9,710 nucleotides of DNA, from the NCBI GenBank assembly GCA_016234025.1, contig JACQLL010000093.1, positions 1 to 9,710 of the forward strand, given 5' to 3'. The notes beneath the pieces are model-generated. The model saw only the letters and a list, made by a program, of their open reading frames with translations. It did no database searches and was not told the DNA's origin. This document shows, one piece after another, positions 4,468 to 9,697 of the stretch. Each line of letters starts with the position of its first letter. Positions within the stretch are counted from its first letter, which is position 1. Position numbers and translations under genes: made by a program. The DNA is from Candidatus Pacearchaeota archaeon (GTDB taxonomy: Archaea; Nanobdellota; Nanobdellia; Pacearchaeales; GW2011-AR1).

Positions 4468-6576
4468 CTAAAAAGGGAGAAAGTTTCCGATGTCTCCGAG
4501 AAAAGAACTACCGATGTCCAAGATGTCTCCAAAAAAGCCGTTTCCTCCGCCATTTGTCCCGTCTTCGTCGGACTTTTTATTTACCGAATTGCATATGGCA
4601 TCTGTCGTTCCAGGCAGCCAGGAGAAGATGCCTCCTGTTTGTCCCGGTAGTCCGCAGCCTGAACTTTTCTTGGAAGGGCAACATCTTATATCGAAATCAT
4701 CGTCTGACGCAGAGTCAGATAAATCAAAGATGCAAGCGGTTGTCAGAGCTCTTGGTATCGGGTCTCCATATATGTAAGTGCATCTTCCATATCCTTGAGA
4801 GTCACAGAAAGCGTCTCCGGTTCCTCCAGAGCTTAAGACAGAGCTTCCCTTTACATTATAAATCTCGCAACCTCTTGTCGATTCTCTGCCAACGATATCG
4901 GAATCAGAAGAGCCTCCCTTTAGAACATTAACCTTCGGAGACCTTATTACACTATCGGATGTAGAAGCAACAAAGAAGTACTCCGGGTCTCCTGCCCCGG
5001 GCCCGTCATCAACCCATTCAGCAGGCCACGTTACCAAAATAGTCGCTCCATCTCCTCTGTCATAAAATATCAGATTAGATACATCATTCTTATCGTCTGT
5101 AAAAGGCTCGTCCTCCCATATCTCAATTTTTGCCTCAACCCCTAAGCAAGAATCACTGCCTTTCGCAACAGCCCTCAACCTCTCTCCTTCTTGAACTTCA
5201 TCTTCATCCTCAAGCCTGTTTCCTTCTTTATCCACCCAATATGCTTCATTTATAATACACTCTTCTTCGGTCGTGCTTGGAGGCGTCGTATCTTCATCTT
5301 CTCCCGAAGATGGCGGCGACGAAACAGGTGGCTCCCCTGAACAGTATCCTATTCCATCTGAATCTGTCAAACATTCAGAGCCAGAGCCACAACTTTGTTC
5401 AACAGAACCGATTCCTCCACCCGGGCTGTAACAGAAATATTCTTTAATTTTCCCGGAATCCAAACAAGTATCTTCCAATTCCGTCGAGCCTTTTGTAACG
5501 CTCCCTGCTTCATACAGATCGGCCAATCCCCATCTTGTCGAGGATGCTCTATCGCTGTCCGAACATTGTTCTCCTTCATCTCCCTCATTATCAGTCGGCT
5601 CTTCACTCAAAACAACGCACGCACCTTCAGAGCAGGTTGTCCCAGTGGAGCAACTTAACACAACAGAGCTGGGAAAACCAGAAAGACAAACCGCCTCATT
5701 TATTCTCGAAGTATCCGAAAAACAACTGTCCTGAACGTTCACGCCACTCGCAAAAGCGTAACTTGGAGTCGTAGCGTCATAGCCATCAATATCAGTACAG
5801 CTATCTCCGAAATATCCTTCTTTCGTGATACAATGAAATATTTGTCTTCCCGATGCTTCAATTGAAGAACCGGTTGCAGAGAACCCTGCAGGACAAGATT
5901 CTCCGATAAAAGAATCCGCGACGGCCTCACTCGAAGAAGAAGCCGCTCCTTTAACAACGCATAAGTTAGCTGTTCCGAGTTCAACAGGGAACCACGTTTC
6001 CGCGATGCCTCCTATGGAACAGCTTCCCGTGTCTGAAATTTCAAGATAAGAATTTTTGACAAAATTTCCGCCTTCGGAAAATGCTCCTTTCTTAACGCAG
6101 TGATAAATCGTGTCGCCGTTTCCGTCGAGAAACGTTCCTGCCTCATCGTAACCAATTCCTGAACACGAACTTGACTGAACGACTTCATCGACTAAGAAAT
6201 CAGTCGAGGGTGAAGGCGTTGGAGTTGTCTCTGTAAGAATTAAAATAACAATAACCTCCTGTTGATTATTAGCATCACCCTGTGCCCTCGCAGGATCGAA
6301 TGTCTGCTGTTCGTAACCGTCTTTTGTTGCAGTAAGATAAAAAGCTATTCCCGCGGGAACTTCAACATATTGAGAATATCCTTCGGCGTCGGTAGTTCCT
6401 GCGTCGTAATTATTTCCGTTGCTTCCTGTAAGTAAAACGTCTGCTTCTTGAATTGCACTTCCAGAAGAATCGACAACTTTCACCCTGACAGAAACATTCG
6501 TTCCTTGGGCAAAAACCAAGACACTAAATAAAAAAACCAAACCTACAAAAATAAGAATATTTTTCCTCTCTGTCAT
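4468..6576 (-). CDS. Secreted modular Cys-rich protein with carboxypeptidase-regulatory-like domain
   Basis: A 702-residue exported, acidic protein. Residues 1-24 form a signal peptide (hydrophobic 7-22, then FAQG). Residues 27-113 resemble a carboxypeptidase-regulatory-like beta domain (VVDSSGSAIQEADVLL, then TTDAEGYSQYVEVPAG). After a Thr/Pro linker come three related Cys-pair repeats: C138-C160, C186-C206 and C228-C249, with a shared 'HCVKKGAF' / 'LCVVKGAA' / 'HCITKEGYF' ending. Two six-cysteine modules follow: C260, C285, C297, C309, C315, C320, and C338, C371, C382, C396, C402, C412; this D-x-D...D-x-C...E-x-x-C...C-x-x-G..C..G.C layout is common in DPANN secreted proteins. Residues 440-553 look like an Ig-like beta sandwich. 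The tail has eight more cysteines and a Gly-rich amphipathic end. No enzyme motif is visible. Probable role: cell-surface adhesion or binding, inferred. A TATA box lies 24 nt before the ATG. Confidence 0.85.
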   Translation of the reverse strand: MTERKNILIFVGLVFLFSVLVFAQGTNVSVRVKVVDSSGSAIQEADVLLTGSNGNNYDAGTTDAEGYSQYVEVPAGIAFYLTATKDGYEQQTFDPARAQGDANNQQEVIVILILTETTPTPSPSTDFLVDEVVQSSSCSGIGYDEAGTFLDGNGDTIYHCVKKGAFSEGGNFVKNSYLEISDTGSCSIGGIAETWFPVELGTANLCVVKGAASSSSEAVADSFIGESCPAGFSATGSSIEASGRQIFHCITKEGYFGDSCTDIDGYDATTPSYAFASGVNVQDSCFSDTSRINEAVCLSGFPSSVVLSCSTGTTCSEGACVVLSEEPTDNEGDEGEQCSDSDRASSTRWGLADLYEAGSVTKGSTELEDTCLDSGKIKEYFCYSPGGGIGSVEQSCGSGSECLTDSDGIGYCSGEPPVSSPPSSGEDEDTTPPSTTEEECIINEAYWVDKEGNRLEDEDEVQEGERLRAVAKGSDSCLGVEAKIEIWEDEPFTDDKNDVSNLIFYDRGDGATILVTWPAEWVDDGPGAGDPEYFFVASTSDSVIRSPKVNVLKGGSSDSDIVGRESTRGCEIYNVKGSSVLSSGGTGDAFCDSQGYGRCTYIYGDPIPRALTTACIFDLSDSASDDDFDIRCCPSKKSSGCGLPGQTGGIFSWLPGTTDAICNSVNKKSDEDGTNGGGNGFFGDILDIGSSFLGDIGNFLPF

Positions 6577-6594
6577 TATTACTTTTTGAAGTCG

Positions 6595-6608
6595 TGTATA
6601 TATTTAAA
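6595..6608 (-). promoter_or_regulatory. TATA box for the 702-aa secreted protein
   Basis: On the minus strand the sequence reads CTTTAAATATATACAC; the TATATA part is centred about 24 nt before the ATG at 6576. There is no Shine-Dalgarno sequence, so the transcript is probably leaderless. Confidence 0.6.
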
Positions 6609-6629
6609 GTTACTGATGAATACCGAACC

Positions 6630-6775
6630 GTAGCTCCGTCGCCAAAAGTTGGCGCGGCTTCGCATTGCCGCAGCCACAAGGTTTGCGGAGTAGATTAAAG
6701 CCAGCGGAATTTCTTCATAGCCCGCCACGCAATCCCGCAGCCACAAAGACGGCGGCTGAATTTAAATCAGCTGAA
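6630..6775. repeat. GC-rich repeat, locus 3
   Basis: The third member of the dispersed family. CCGTCGCCAAAAGTTGGCGC (6636-6655) matches the loop and right arm of loci 1 and 2, then GCGGCTTCGCATTGCCGCAG is shared with 1641-1664. Two CCGCAGCCACA cores follow (about 6667 and 6735) with GCGGAGTAGATTAAAG or GGCGGCTGAATTTAAA ends. The left arm of the first stem is degraded (GCTCC where locus 1 has CCGCGCC), so this copy is partly decayed. It fills the gap between the divergent genes starting at 6576 and 6859. Confidence 0.75.
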
Positions 6776-6803
6776 TTAATTTCCAACAATTTTTCAATCA
6801 TCG

Positions 6804-6815
6804 ATATATATATAT
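6804..6815 (+). promoter_or_regulatory. TATA region for the 191-aa exported protein
   Basis: An alternating AT run, ATATATATATAT, about 50 nt before the ATG at 6859. A start site about 25 nt downstream would give a leader of roughly 24 nt that includes the Shine-Dalgarno site. CTTATAAG at 6828-6835 is an alternative box but would put the transcript start at or after the ribosome-binding site. Confidence 0.45.
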
Positions 6816-6844
6816 CAAAAAACTTTTCTTATAAGTAAATGAAA

Positions 6845-6850
6845 GGAGGT
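6845..6850 (+). promoter_or_regulatory. Shine-Dalgarno site
   Basis: GGAGGT, part of AAAGGAGGTTT, ends 8 nt before the ATG at 6859. It is a full-strength site, in contrast with the leaderless neighbours, and fixes the start codon. Confidence 0.8.
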
Positions 6851-6858
6851 TTAACAAA

Positions 6859-7434
6859 ATGGAAGGTAAACAAATTGTCTTGACGATTGTGATTTCGCTA
6901 ATCGTTGCGGTCGTCGCTTCGGTCGTCACAGCGTCGATAACAGGCGCCGCGTTCTTCGACAGGGTTTACGACACCGGCGGACAAGTAAGAGCGAATTCCT
7001 GTGATGCCGATAATATTTGTGAGGTAAACGCTCTACTCGTAGCTGAAGATTCAGTTTTTCAAGATGACCCAAGATTTGAATTAGGGTTTGTTAGTAATTC
7101 TCCTGCGAGATTTTTCACAAGTAGCGAGATCAGTGCGGTTGAAATAGGCTCAATTGAAGCCGAAGGACCTATTCTAAGTTTTGTACCAATACAAGGAGAT
7201 GTAGATGGAGTAGAAATAAAAACAGACAACAATGAAGTTACTGCTATAAATATAAAAGAAAACGGCGCGACAACTTTCTACGGAGGTGTGCTATTCTCTG
7301 AAGATACTCTATTCCAAGATACGGCAACGTTTGAATTAGACGTGAGACTGGGCTCGCAGCCAGGCAACGAAACCGACTATATCTGCATAGATAGATACAA
7401 CAAGCTCTTCAGAAGCAACGCTCCCTGCGCCTAA
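6859..7434 (+). CDS. Exported or membrane-anchored beta-rich protein
   Basis: A 191-residue protein with an N-terminal hydrophobic helix (about 7-29, IVLTIVISLIVAVVASVV) that serves as a signal anchor or signal peptide; the rest is outside the cell. The body is rich in short beta strands and acidic residues. An internal repeat is visible: LVAEDSVFQDDPRFELGF (60-77) and LFSEDTLFQDTATFELDV (145-162). Cysteines lie in two pairs near the ends of the exported part, C48/C54 (NSCDADNICEV) and C176/C190 (YICIDRYNKLFRSNAPC), and could form disulfides. I do not recognise a named family, though the Cys-pair caps and strand repeats look like surface proteins seen in DPANN genomes. It is divergent from the 702-aa secreted gene, across a GC-rich repeat; the pair may act together at the cell surface, which is inference. 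Confidence 0.8.
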   Translation: MEGKQIVLTIVISLIVAVVASVVTASITGAAFFDRVYDTGGQVRANSCDADNICEVNALLVAEDSVFQDDPRFELGFVSNSPARFFTSSEISAVEIGSIEAEGPILSFVPIQGDVDGVEIKTDNNEVTAINIKENGATTFYGGVLFSEDTLFQDTATFELDVRLGSQPGNETDYICIDRYNKLFRSNAPCA

Positions 7435-7445
7435 AAAACTTAATT

Positions 7446-7467
7446 TATTTTTTCTCTTTATTTTTTG
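7446..7467 (+). terminator. T-rich probable terminator
   Basis: ATTTTTTCTCTTTATTTTTT follows the stop of the 191-aa gene by about 12 nt. Oligo-T tracts without a stem are the usual archaeal termination signal. It lies just ahead of the next promoter. Confidence 0.5.
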
Positions 7468-7472
7468 AAAAG

Positions 7473-7480
7473 CTTATAAA
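7473..7480 (+). promoter_or_regulatory. TATA box for the potassium-channel gene
   Basis: CTTATAAA, centred 25 nt before the ATG at 7502, with a purine-rich GAAAAG immediately upstream in the position of a TFB recognition element. No Shine-Dalgarno site follows, so the transcript is probably leaderless. Confidence 0.65.
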
Positions 7481-7501
7481 CATTAAAATCCAGTTAAATA
7501 A

Positions 7502-8128
7502 ATGAAAAAGAGTTTCAAGAAAGTTGAATTTTTTCTTGCTATTTTTATAGCCGTCTTTCTAATTGGCTCTTTGCTTTCGCAGAAATATTTGAACATTTCC
7601 AGGAACGTTCCCTTTTTTTTAATTCTCGCTTTTGTCGTCGTCAAAATAGTCAACATAGTCAAATCAAAAGGGACTATATTCGAGGATTACGCATCTCTAT
7701 CAATTATAATATTATTTGGCCTATTGCATTTTATAACCGAGGAAAAAACAAACACCTTGATAATAATTTCAATTGTCCTCGTCATACTCTACTCTGTCGG
7801 ACTGATGCCTTGGATAAATACAATTGTAAAGTCAAAGAAAATTGCTTCGTTCATTTTAAGTTACGCCTTCCTGATTGTCATGATAATTCTGTTGTTTGCA
7901 GGAATTTATTTTGAGAATAACGACGACTTTATTTACAACGGAGGAAAAACAGAATTAAGTTTTGAGGACTCTCTTTATTTTAGCGCGATATCTTTCACGA
8001 CAGTTGGCTACGGAGAAATTGCGCCGACCGGAATAAATAAATTAATCGCGTCTGTTCAGGCGATAACAGGCATGGTGCTAAACATCGCGTTCATTGGGCA
8101 TATATTTGCCTCGAAGAGGTTTAGGTGA
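7502..8128 (+). CDS. Potassium-channel-like protein with TVGYG filter
   Basis: A 208-residue integral membrane protein. The K+ selectivity filter is explicit: SFTTVGYGEIAPTG (164-177, filter T167-V168-G169-Y170-G171) between an outer helix (about 113-135), a pore helix (about 153-165) and an inner helix (about 180-203). In front lie about four more hydrophobic helices (8-25, 36-53, 63-79, 85-103), so the topology is six-helix. No helix carries the regular Arg/Lys spacing of a voltage sensor, and the protein stops five residues after the inner helix (ASKRFR), so it has no RCK/TrkA-N or cyclic-nucleotide domain. The extracellular turret (136-152) is acidic. It would be a tetrameric K+ channel in the plasma membrane; gating is unknown. 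The gene has its own TATA box and overlaps the convergent tail-anchored gene by 8 bp. Confidence 0.9.
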   Translation: MKKSFKKVEFFLAIFIAVFLIGSLLSQKYLNISRNVPFFLILAFVVVKIVNIVKSKGTIFEDYASLSIIILFGLLHFITEEKTNTLIIISIVLVILYSVGLMPWINTIVKSKKIASFILSYAFLIVMIILLFAGIYFENNDDFIYNGGKTELSFEDSLYFSAISFTTVGYGEIAPTGINKLIASVQAITGMVLNIAFIGHIFASKRFR

Positions 8129-8336
8129 ATTTGTAAATGAACAAGCCAATGACGACGAGAATTAAAATAACCAAAATTAAAATAAGTCGCTTTTTCTTCT
8201 TCTCTTTTCGTTTTCTTTCATAATATTCTTCGTAGGCGTCTCTGATTTCTTTCTTTTTATCTTCCTCAAGTTCGGGGGAATATCCCTTTCCGTAATCAAA
8301 AGTCATGACACCGCCGGTAGAAACTCTCTCTGCCAT
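8121..8336 (-). CDS. Small tail-anchored membrane protein
   Basis: A 71-residue protein starting MAERVSTGGVMTFDYGKGYS. The N-terminal third is soluble, the middle is highly charged and helical (about 29-50, rich in E, R and K), and a single hydrophobic helix (about 51-67, LILILVILILVVIGLFI) lies at the extreme C terminus with only a few residues beyond. This is the layout of a tail-anchored protein with its soluble part in the cytoplasm, the basic KKKKR stretch lying on the cytoplasmic side. The frame extends to an ATG at 8351, but the ATG at 8336 is preferred because AAATTTAA lies 25 nt upstream of it. The stop overlaps the stop of the convergent channel gene by 8 bp. Function unknown. Confidence 0.7.
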   Translation of the reverse strand: MAERVSTGGVMTFDYGKGYSPELEEDKKKEIRDAYEEYYERKRKEKKKKRLILILVILILVVIGLFIYKFT

Positions 8337-8356
8337 TAAAAAATAAAACAAACACT

Positions 8357-8364
8357 AAATTTAA
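8357..8364 (-). promoter_or_regulatory. TATA-like box for the tail-anchored gene
   Basis: The minus strand reads TTAAATTT, centred about 25 nt before the ATG at 8336. The sequence is nearly palindromic, so the box alone does not set direction; the spacing to the start codon does. Confidence 0.45.
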
Positions 8365-8388
8365 AACTTTGTAAAAATGGTTTGTTTT

Positions 8389-8601
8389 TTATCTCCTCTT
8401 TGCCTTGCCTTTTCCTGCCGGCATCTTCTCTGAAGCATACGAACCGCAGTTCTTGCACATCAAAGCATGGAGAACCAGTGCGATAGCGACGATTACAGCT
8501 ATCCATTTGGAAACAGCAGCGCCGAGCAACGCAGGCCAAAGAGTGACTATAAACAAAACAATAGCCACGATAATTTCAAACCATTTGCAATTACAGCCCA
8601 T
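8389..8601 (-). CDS. Small two-helix membrane protein with Cys pairs
   Basis: A 70-residue protein starting MGCNCKWFEIIVAIVLFIVT. Two hydrophobic helices (about 8-27 and 32-48) form a hairpin, with a CxC pair at C3/C5 and a CxxC pair at C49/C52 (MCKNCGSYA) at the outer ends of the two helices. In a two-helix hairpin both pairs would sit on the same membrane side and could bind a metal together. The C-terminal tail is strongly basic (GKGKAKRR), placing the ends in the cytoplasm. The frame is open further upstream, but AGGAGGTG ends 3 nt before this ATG and fixes the start. The family is not named here; the layout is reminiscent of small zinc-ribbon membrane proteins. Function unknown. Confidence 0.75.
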   Translation of the reverse strand: MGCNCKWFEIIVAIVLFIVTLWPALLGAAVSKWIAVIVAIALVLHALMCKNCGSYASEKMPAGKGKAKRR

Positions 8602-8604
8602 TTT

Positions 8605-8612
8605 CACCTCCT
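8605..8612 (-). promoter_or_regulatory. Shine-Dalgarno site
   Basis: On the minus strand AGGAGGTG lies just before AAAATG. It decides the ATG at 8601 over in-frame upstream starts. With 6845-6850 it is one of only two strong sites in the window. A CTTAAAAAC box at 8633-8641 is a weak promoter candidate for this gene. Confidence 0.75.
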
Positions 8613-8659
8613 CGTTAAATAAAACAATCCTCGTTTTTAAGGGTTTCGATTGGAAAAAA

Positions 8660-8666
8660 TTAAATA
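8660..8666 (+). promoter_or_regulatory. TATA-like box for the PIN-domain gene
   Basis: TTAAATA, within GGAAAAAATTAAATAACC, is centred about 24 nt before the GTG at 8687; the A-rich stretch upstream sits where a TFB element would. It supports a leaderless transcript. Confidence 0.45.
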
Positions 8667-8686
8667 ACCTCCTTGCTAAGTAAAAT

Positions 8687-9058
8687 GTGGAAGTTCTCTT
8701 AGATACAAATTTCATCATCTCCTGCATAATAAAAAAAATCGACTATATGAACCAGTTAGAAGAAGAAGGGTTTAGAATTAAAGTGCCTCGGGAGGTTTTG
8801 CAGGAAATGAAGGGATTGTTAAAAGAAAATAAAACCTCTCATAAAGAAAGAGAAGCTATCAATCTCGCTCTTGAAGTTTTAAATTCAAAAAAAATAAAAA
8901 AAATGAAGCTTGGCGGGAAAAATGTCGACGACGGTTTGATAAAGAGAGGAAGAGAAGGATTTTACATCGCGACTCTTGACAGAGAAATCAAAAACAAAAT
9001 CAAAAACAAAGTGGTTATTTCTTCGGCGAAAAGAATGATATGTGTTGTTAGAGATTGA
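8687..9058 (+). CDS. PIN-domain nuclease, Fcf1-like
   Basis: A 123-residue single PIN domain, a metal-dependent ribonuclease fold. The acidic residues are in family order: D6 in EVLLDTNFI (2-10), E40 (or E36) in VPREVLQEM (33-41), D81/D82 in NVDDGLI (80-86) and D98 in ATLDREIK (95-102). The C-terminal VVISSAKRM then a final strand fits the Fcf1/Utp24-type archaeal PIN proteins linked to rRNA processing. The length is typical for this compact class. GTG at 8687 is the start, since it puts the first strand and D6 where the family has them; the ATG two bases earlier is out of frame and closed by a stop. There is no adjacent VapB-like antitoxin, so a toxin role is less likely than an RNA-processing one. 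It is divergent from the 8389-8601 gene and convergent with the rpo11 gene. Confidence 0.85.
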   Translation: MEVLLDTNFIISCIIKKIDYMNQLEEEGFRIKVPREVLQEMKGLLKENKTSHKEREAINLALEVLNSKKIKKMKLGGKNVDDGLIKRGREGFYIATLDREIKNKIKNKVVISSAKRMICVVRD

Positions 9059-9063
9059 GAAGA

Positions 9064-9318
9064 TTACTTTTTGACTATTTTGGTAATTTTTTCCAAGTCC
9101 TTTTTAATGGAGGCGACAGCGTCGCTGACTTCTTTCTTTACACTTTTTCCCGAGCTCTTGATTTTTAGGATTGCCGGTTTAGTAGGGTGTTCTCTTTTCC
9201 ATGCAACGAAATCAGCACCCTGTTTGTTCAGGTAGACCCTTAATAGCTCTGCTATCGTCGAATTGTCTACACTTATTTCTGCTTCATTTTTATCCTGAGA
9301 CAAAATTTCAACTTCCAT
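9064..9318 (-). CDS. rpoL: DNA-directed RNA polymerase subunit L (Rpo11)
   Basis: An 84-residue protein matching archaeal Rpo11/RpoL, the partner of Rpo3 in the assembly platform of RNA polymerase (counterpart of eukaryotic Rpb11 and of one bacterial alpha subunit). The family order is visible: an N-terminal strand (MEVEILSQDKNEAEISV), helix 1 with STIAELLRVYLN (20-31; the family usually has H-T-L-x-N-x-L here), the strand DFVAWKREHPTKPAILKIKS (36-55; the family's A-A-Y-x-x-x-H-P), and a long C-terminal helix (58-81). Length is slightly below the usual 90 or so. TTTTTATAT sits 25 nt before the ATG at 9318. It identifies the window as archaeal. It is separated from the convergent PIN gene by 5 bp. 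Confidence 0.9.
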   Translation of the reverse strand: MEVEILSQDKNEAEISVDNSTIAELLRVYLNKQGADFVAWKREHPTKPAILKIKSSGKSVKKEVSDAVASIKKDLEKITKIVKK

Positions 9319-9338
9319 ACATAACTCTCTAAAAAGCC

Positions 9339-9347
9339 ATATAAAAA
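9339..9347 (-). promoter_or_regulatory. TATA box for rpoL
   Basis: TTTTTATAT on the minus strand, centred 25 nt before the ATG at 9318, preceded by GAAAGG. It is a good archaeal promoter with leaderless spacing. Confidence 0.65.
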
Positions 9348-9368
9348 CCTTTCTAATGATATAGATTT

Positions 9369-9530
9369 TTATTGAGTTGAGCTTAGTTCTGCGTTAATCT
9401 TATCTCTTAATTTCGCTAAATCGCAGATATACTCCTTTCTTGTTTGTTCGTGAAAAGTTTTGTATTCTGAAAGTTTTCTGTCTAAATTTTCGCGCGTGTC
9501 TATGCACGAACACCGACCACCCGACCATTG
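9369..9530 (-). pseudogene. Start-less coding fragment with a helical C-terminal tail
   Basis: A frame open from a TGA at 9531-9533 to a TAA at 9369-9371 has no ATG, GTG or TTG. Its last 45 residues (CIDTRENLDRKLSEYKTF and on to INAELSSTQ at the stop) have the charged, heptad-like composition of a genuine coiled-coil tail and use codons like those of nearby genes; the first eight or so (QWSGGRCS) do not look like the same protein. I read it as the 3' end of a gene whose 5' part is missing or was replaced near 9500-9510. A sequencing or assembly frameshift would explain it equally well. Alternative: a 42-residue Arg-rich frame starting with the ATG at 9528 overlaps it, which looks like a shadow. 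Confidence 0.4.
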
Positions 9531-9556
9531 TCATAAGACCTATAGTGAACCAACTA

Positions 9557-9697
9557 AGTTCAATGCAGAACTAAAGTTCCGCAAGTCCTCGCTCTTCACA
9601 GAGCTTCGGATCTCGGTGTTGGTTCCCTAACACCAAGAATTATGAAAGTTGAATTCTTGTATGCGCTCAAGAACCCGAAATCTTTGAGGGTTCTTGA
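9557..9697. other. Hairpin-rich segment, possible structured RNA
   Basis: Five inverted repeats follow each other: AGTTC (9557-9561)/GAACT (9568-9572), GCTCT (9591-9595)/AGAGC (9600-9604), GGTGTT (9615-9620)/AACACC (9629-9634), CAAGAATT (9634-9641)/AATTCTTG (9652-9659), and TCAAGAACCC (9667-9676)/GGGTTCTTGA (9688-9697). Read on the minus strand, the second has a GTGA loop (a GNRA tetraloop) and the third extends to nine pairs with one T-G, so the minus strand folds better. I cannot match it to rRNA, tRNA, RNase P or SRP RNA. Its G+C is higher than that of the flanking genes. Confidence 0.45.

Noticed and set aside
4490..4931. Plus-strand frames antisense to the 702-aa gene, with a promoter-like box upstream
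   Set aside because: The opposite strand has a signal peptide, domains and regular cysteine modules; the antisense proteins show no such features. The box itself is kept as a separate observation.
5367..5984. Minus-strand frames of about 80 codons inside the secreted-protein gene
   Set aside because: They are out-of-frame shadows of the Cys-rich modules with no start signals.
8687..9058. PIN protein considered as a VapC toxin
   Set aside because: There is no small antitoxin gene beside it; the upstream neighbour is divergent and membrane-bound, and the motif layout is closer to Fcf1-type proteins.
9591..9640. Hairpins with GGTTCCCTAACACC considered as the T-arm of a tRNA
   Set aside because: The loop lacks TTCRANY, the loop length is wrong, and no anticodon or acceptor stem can be drawn.
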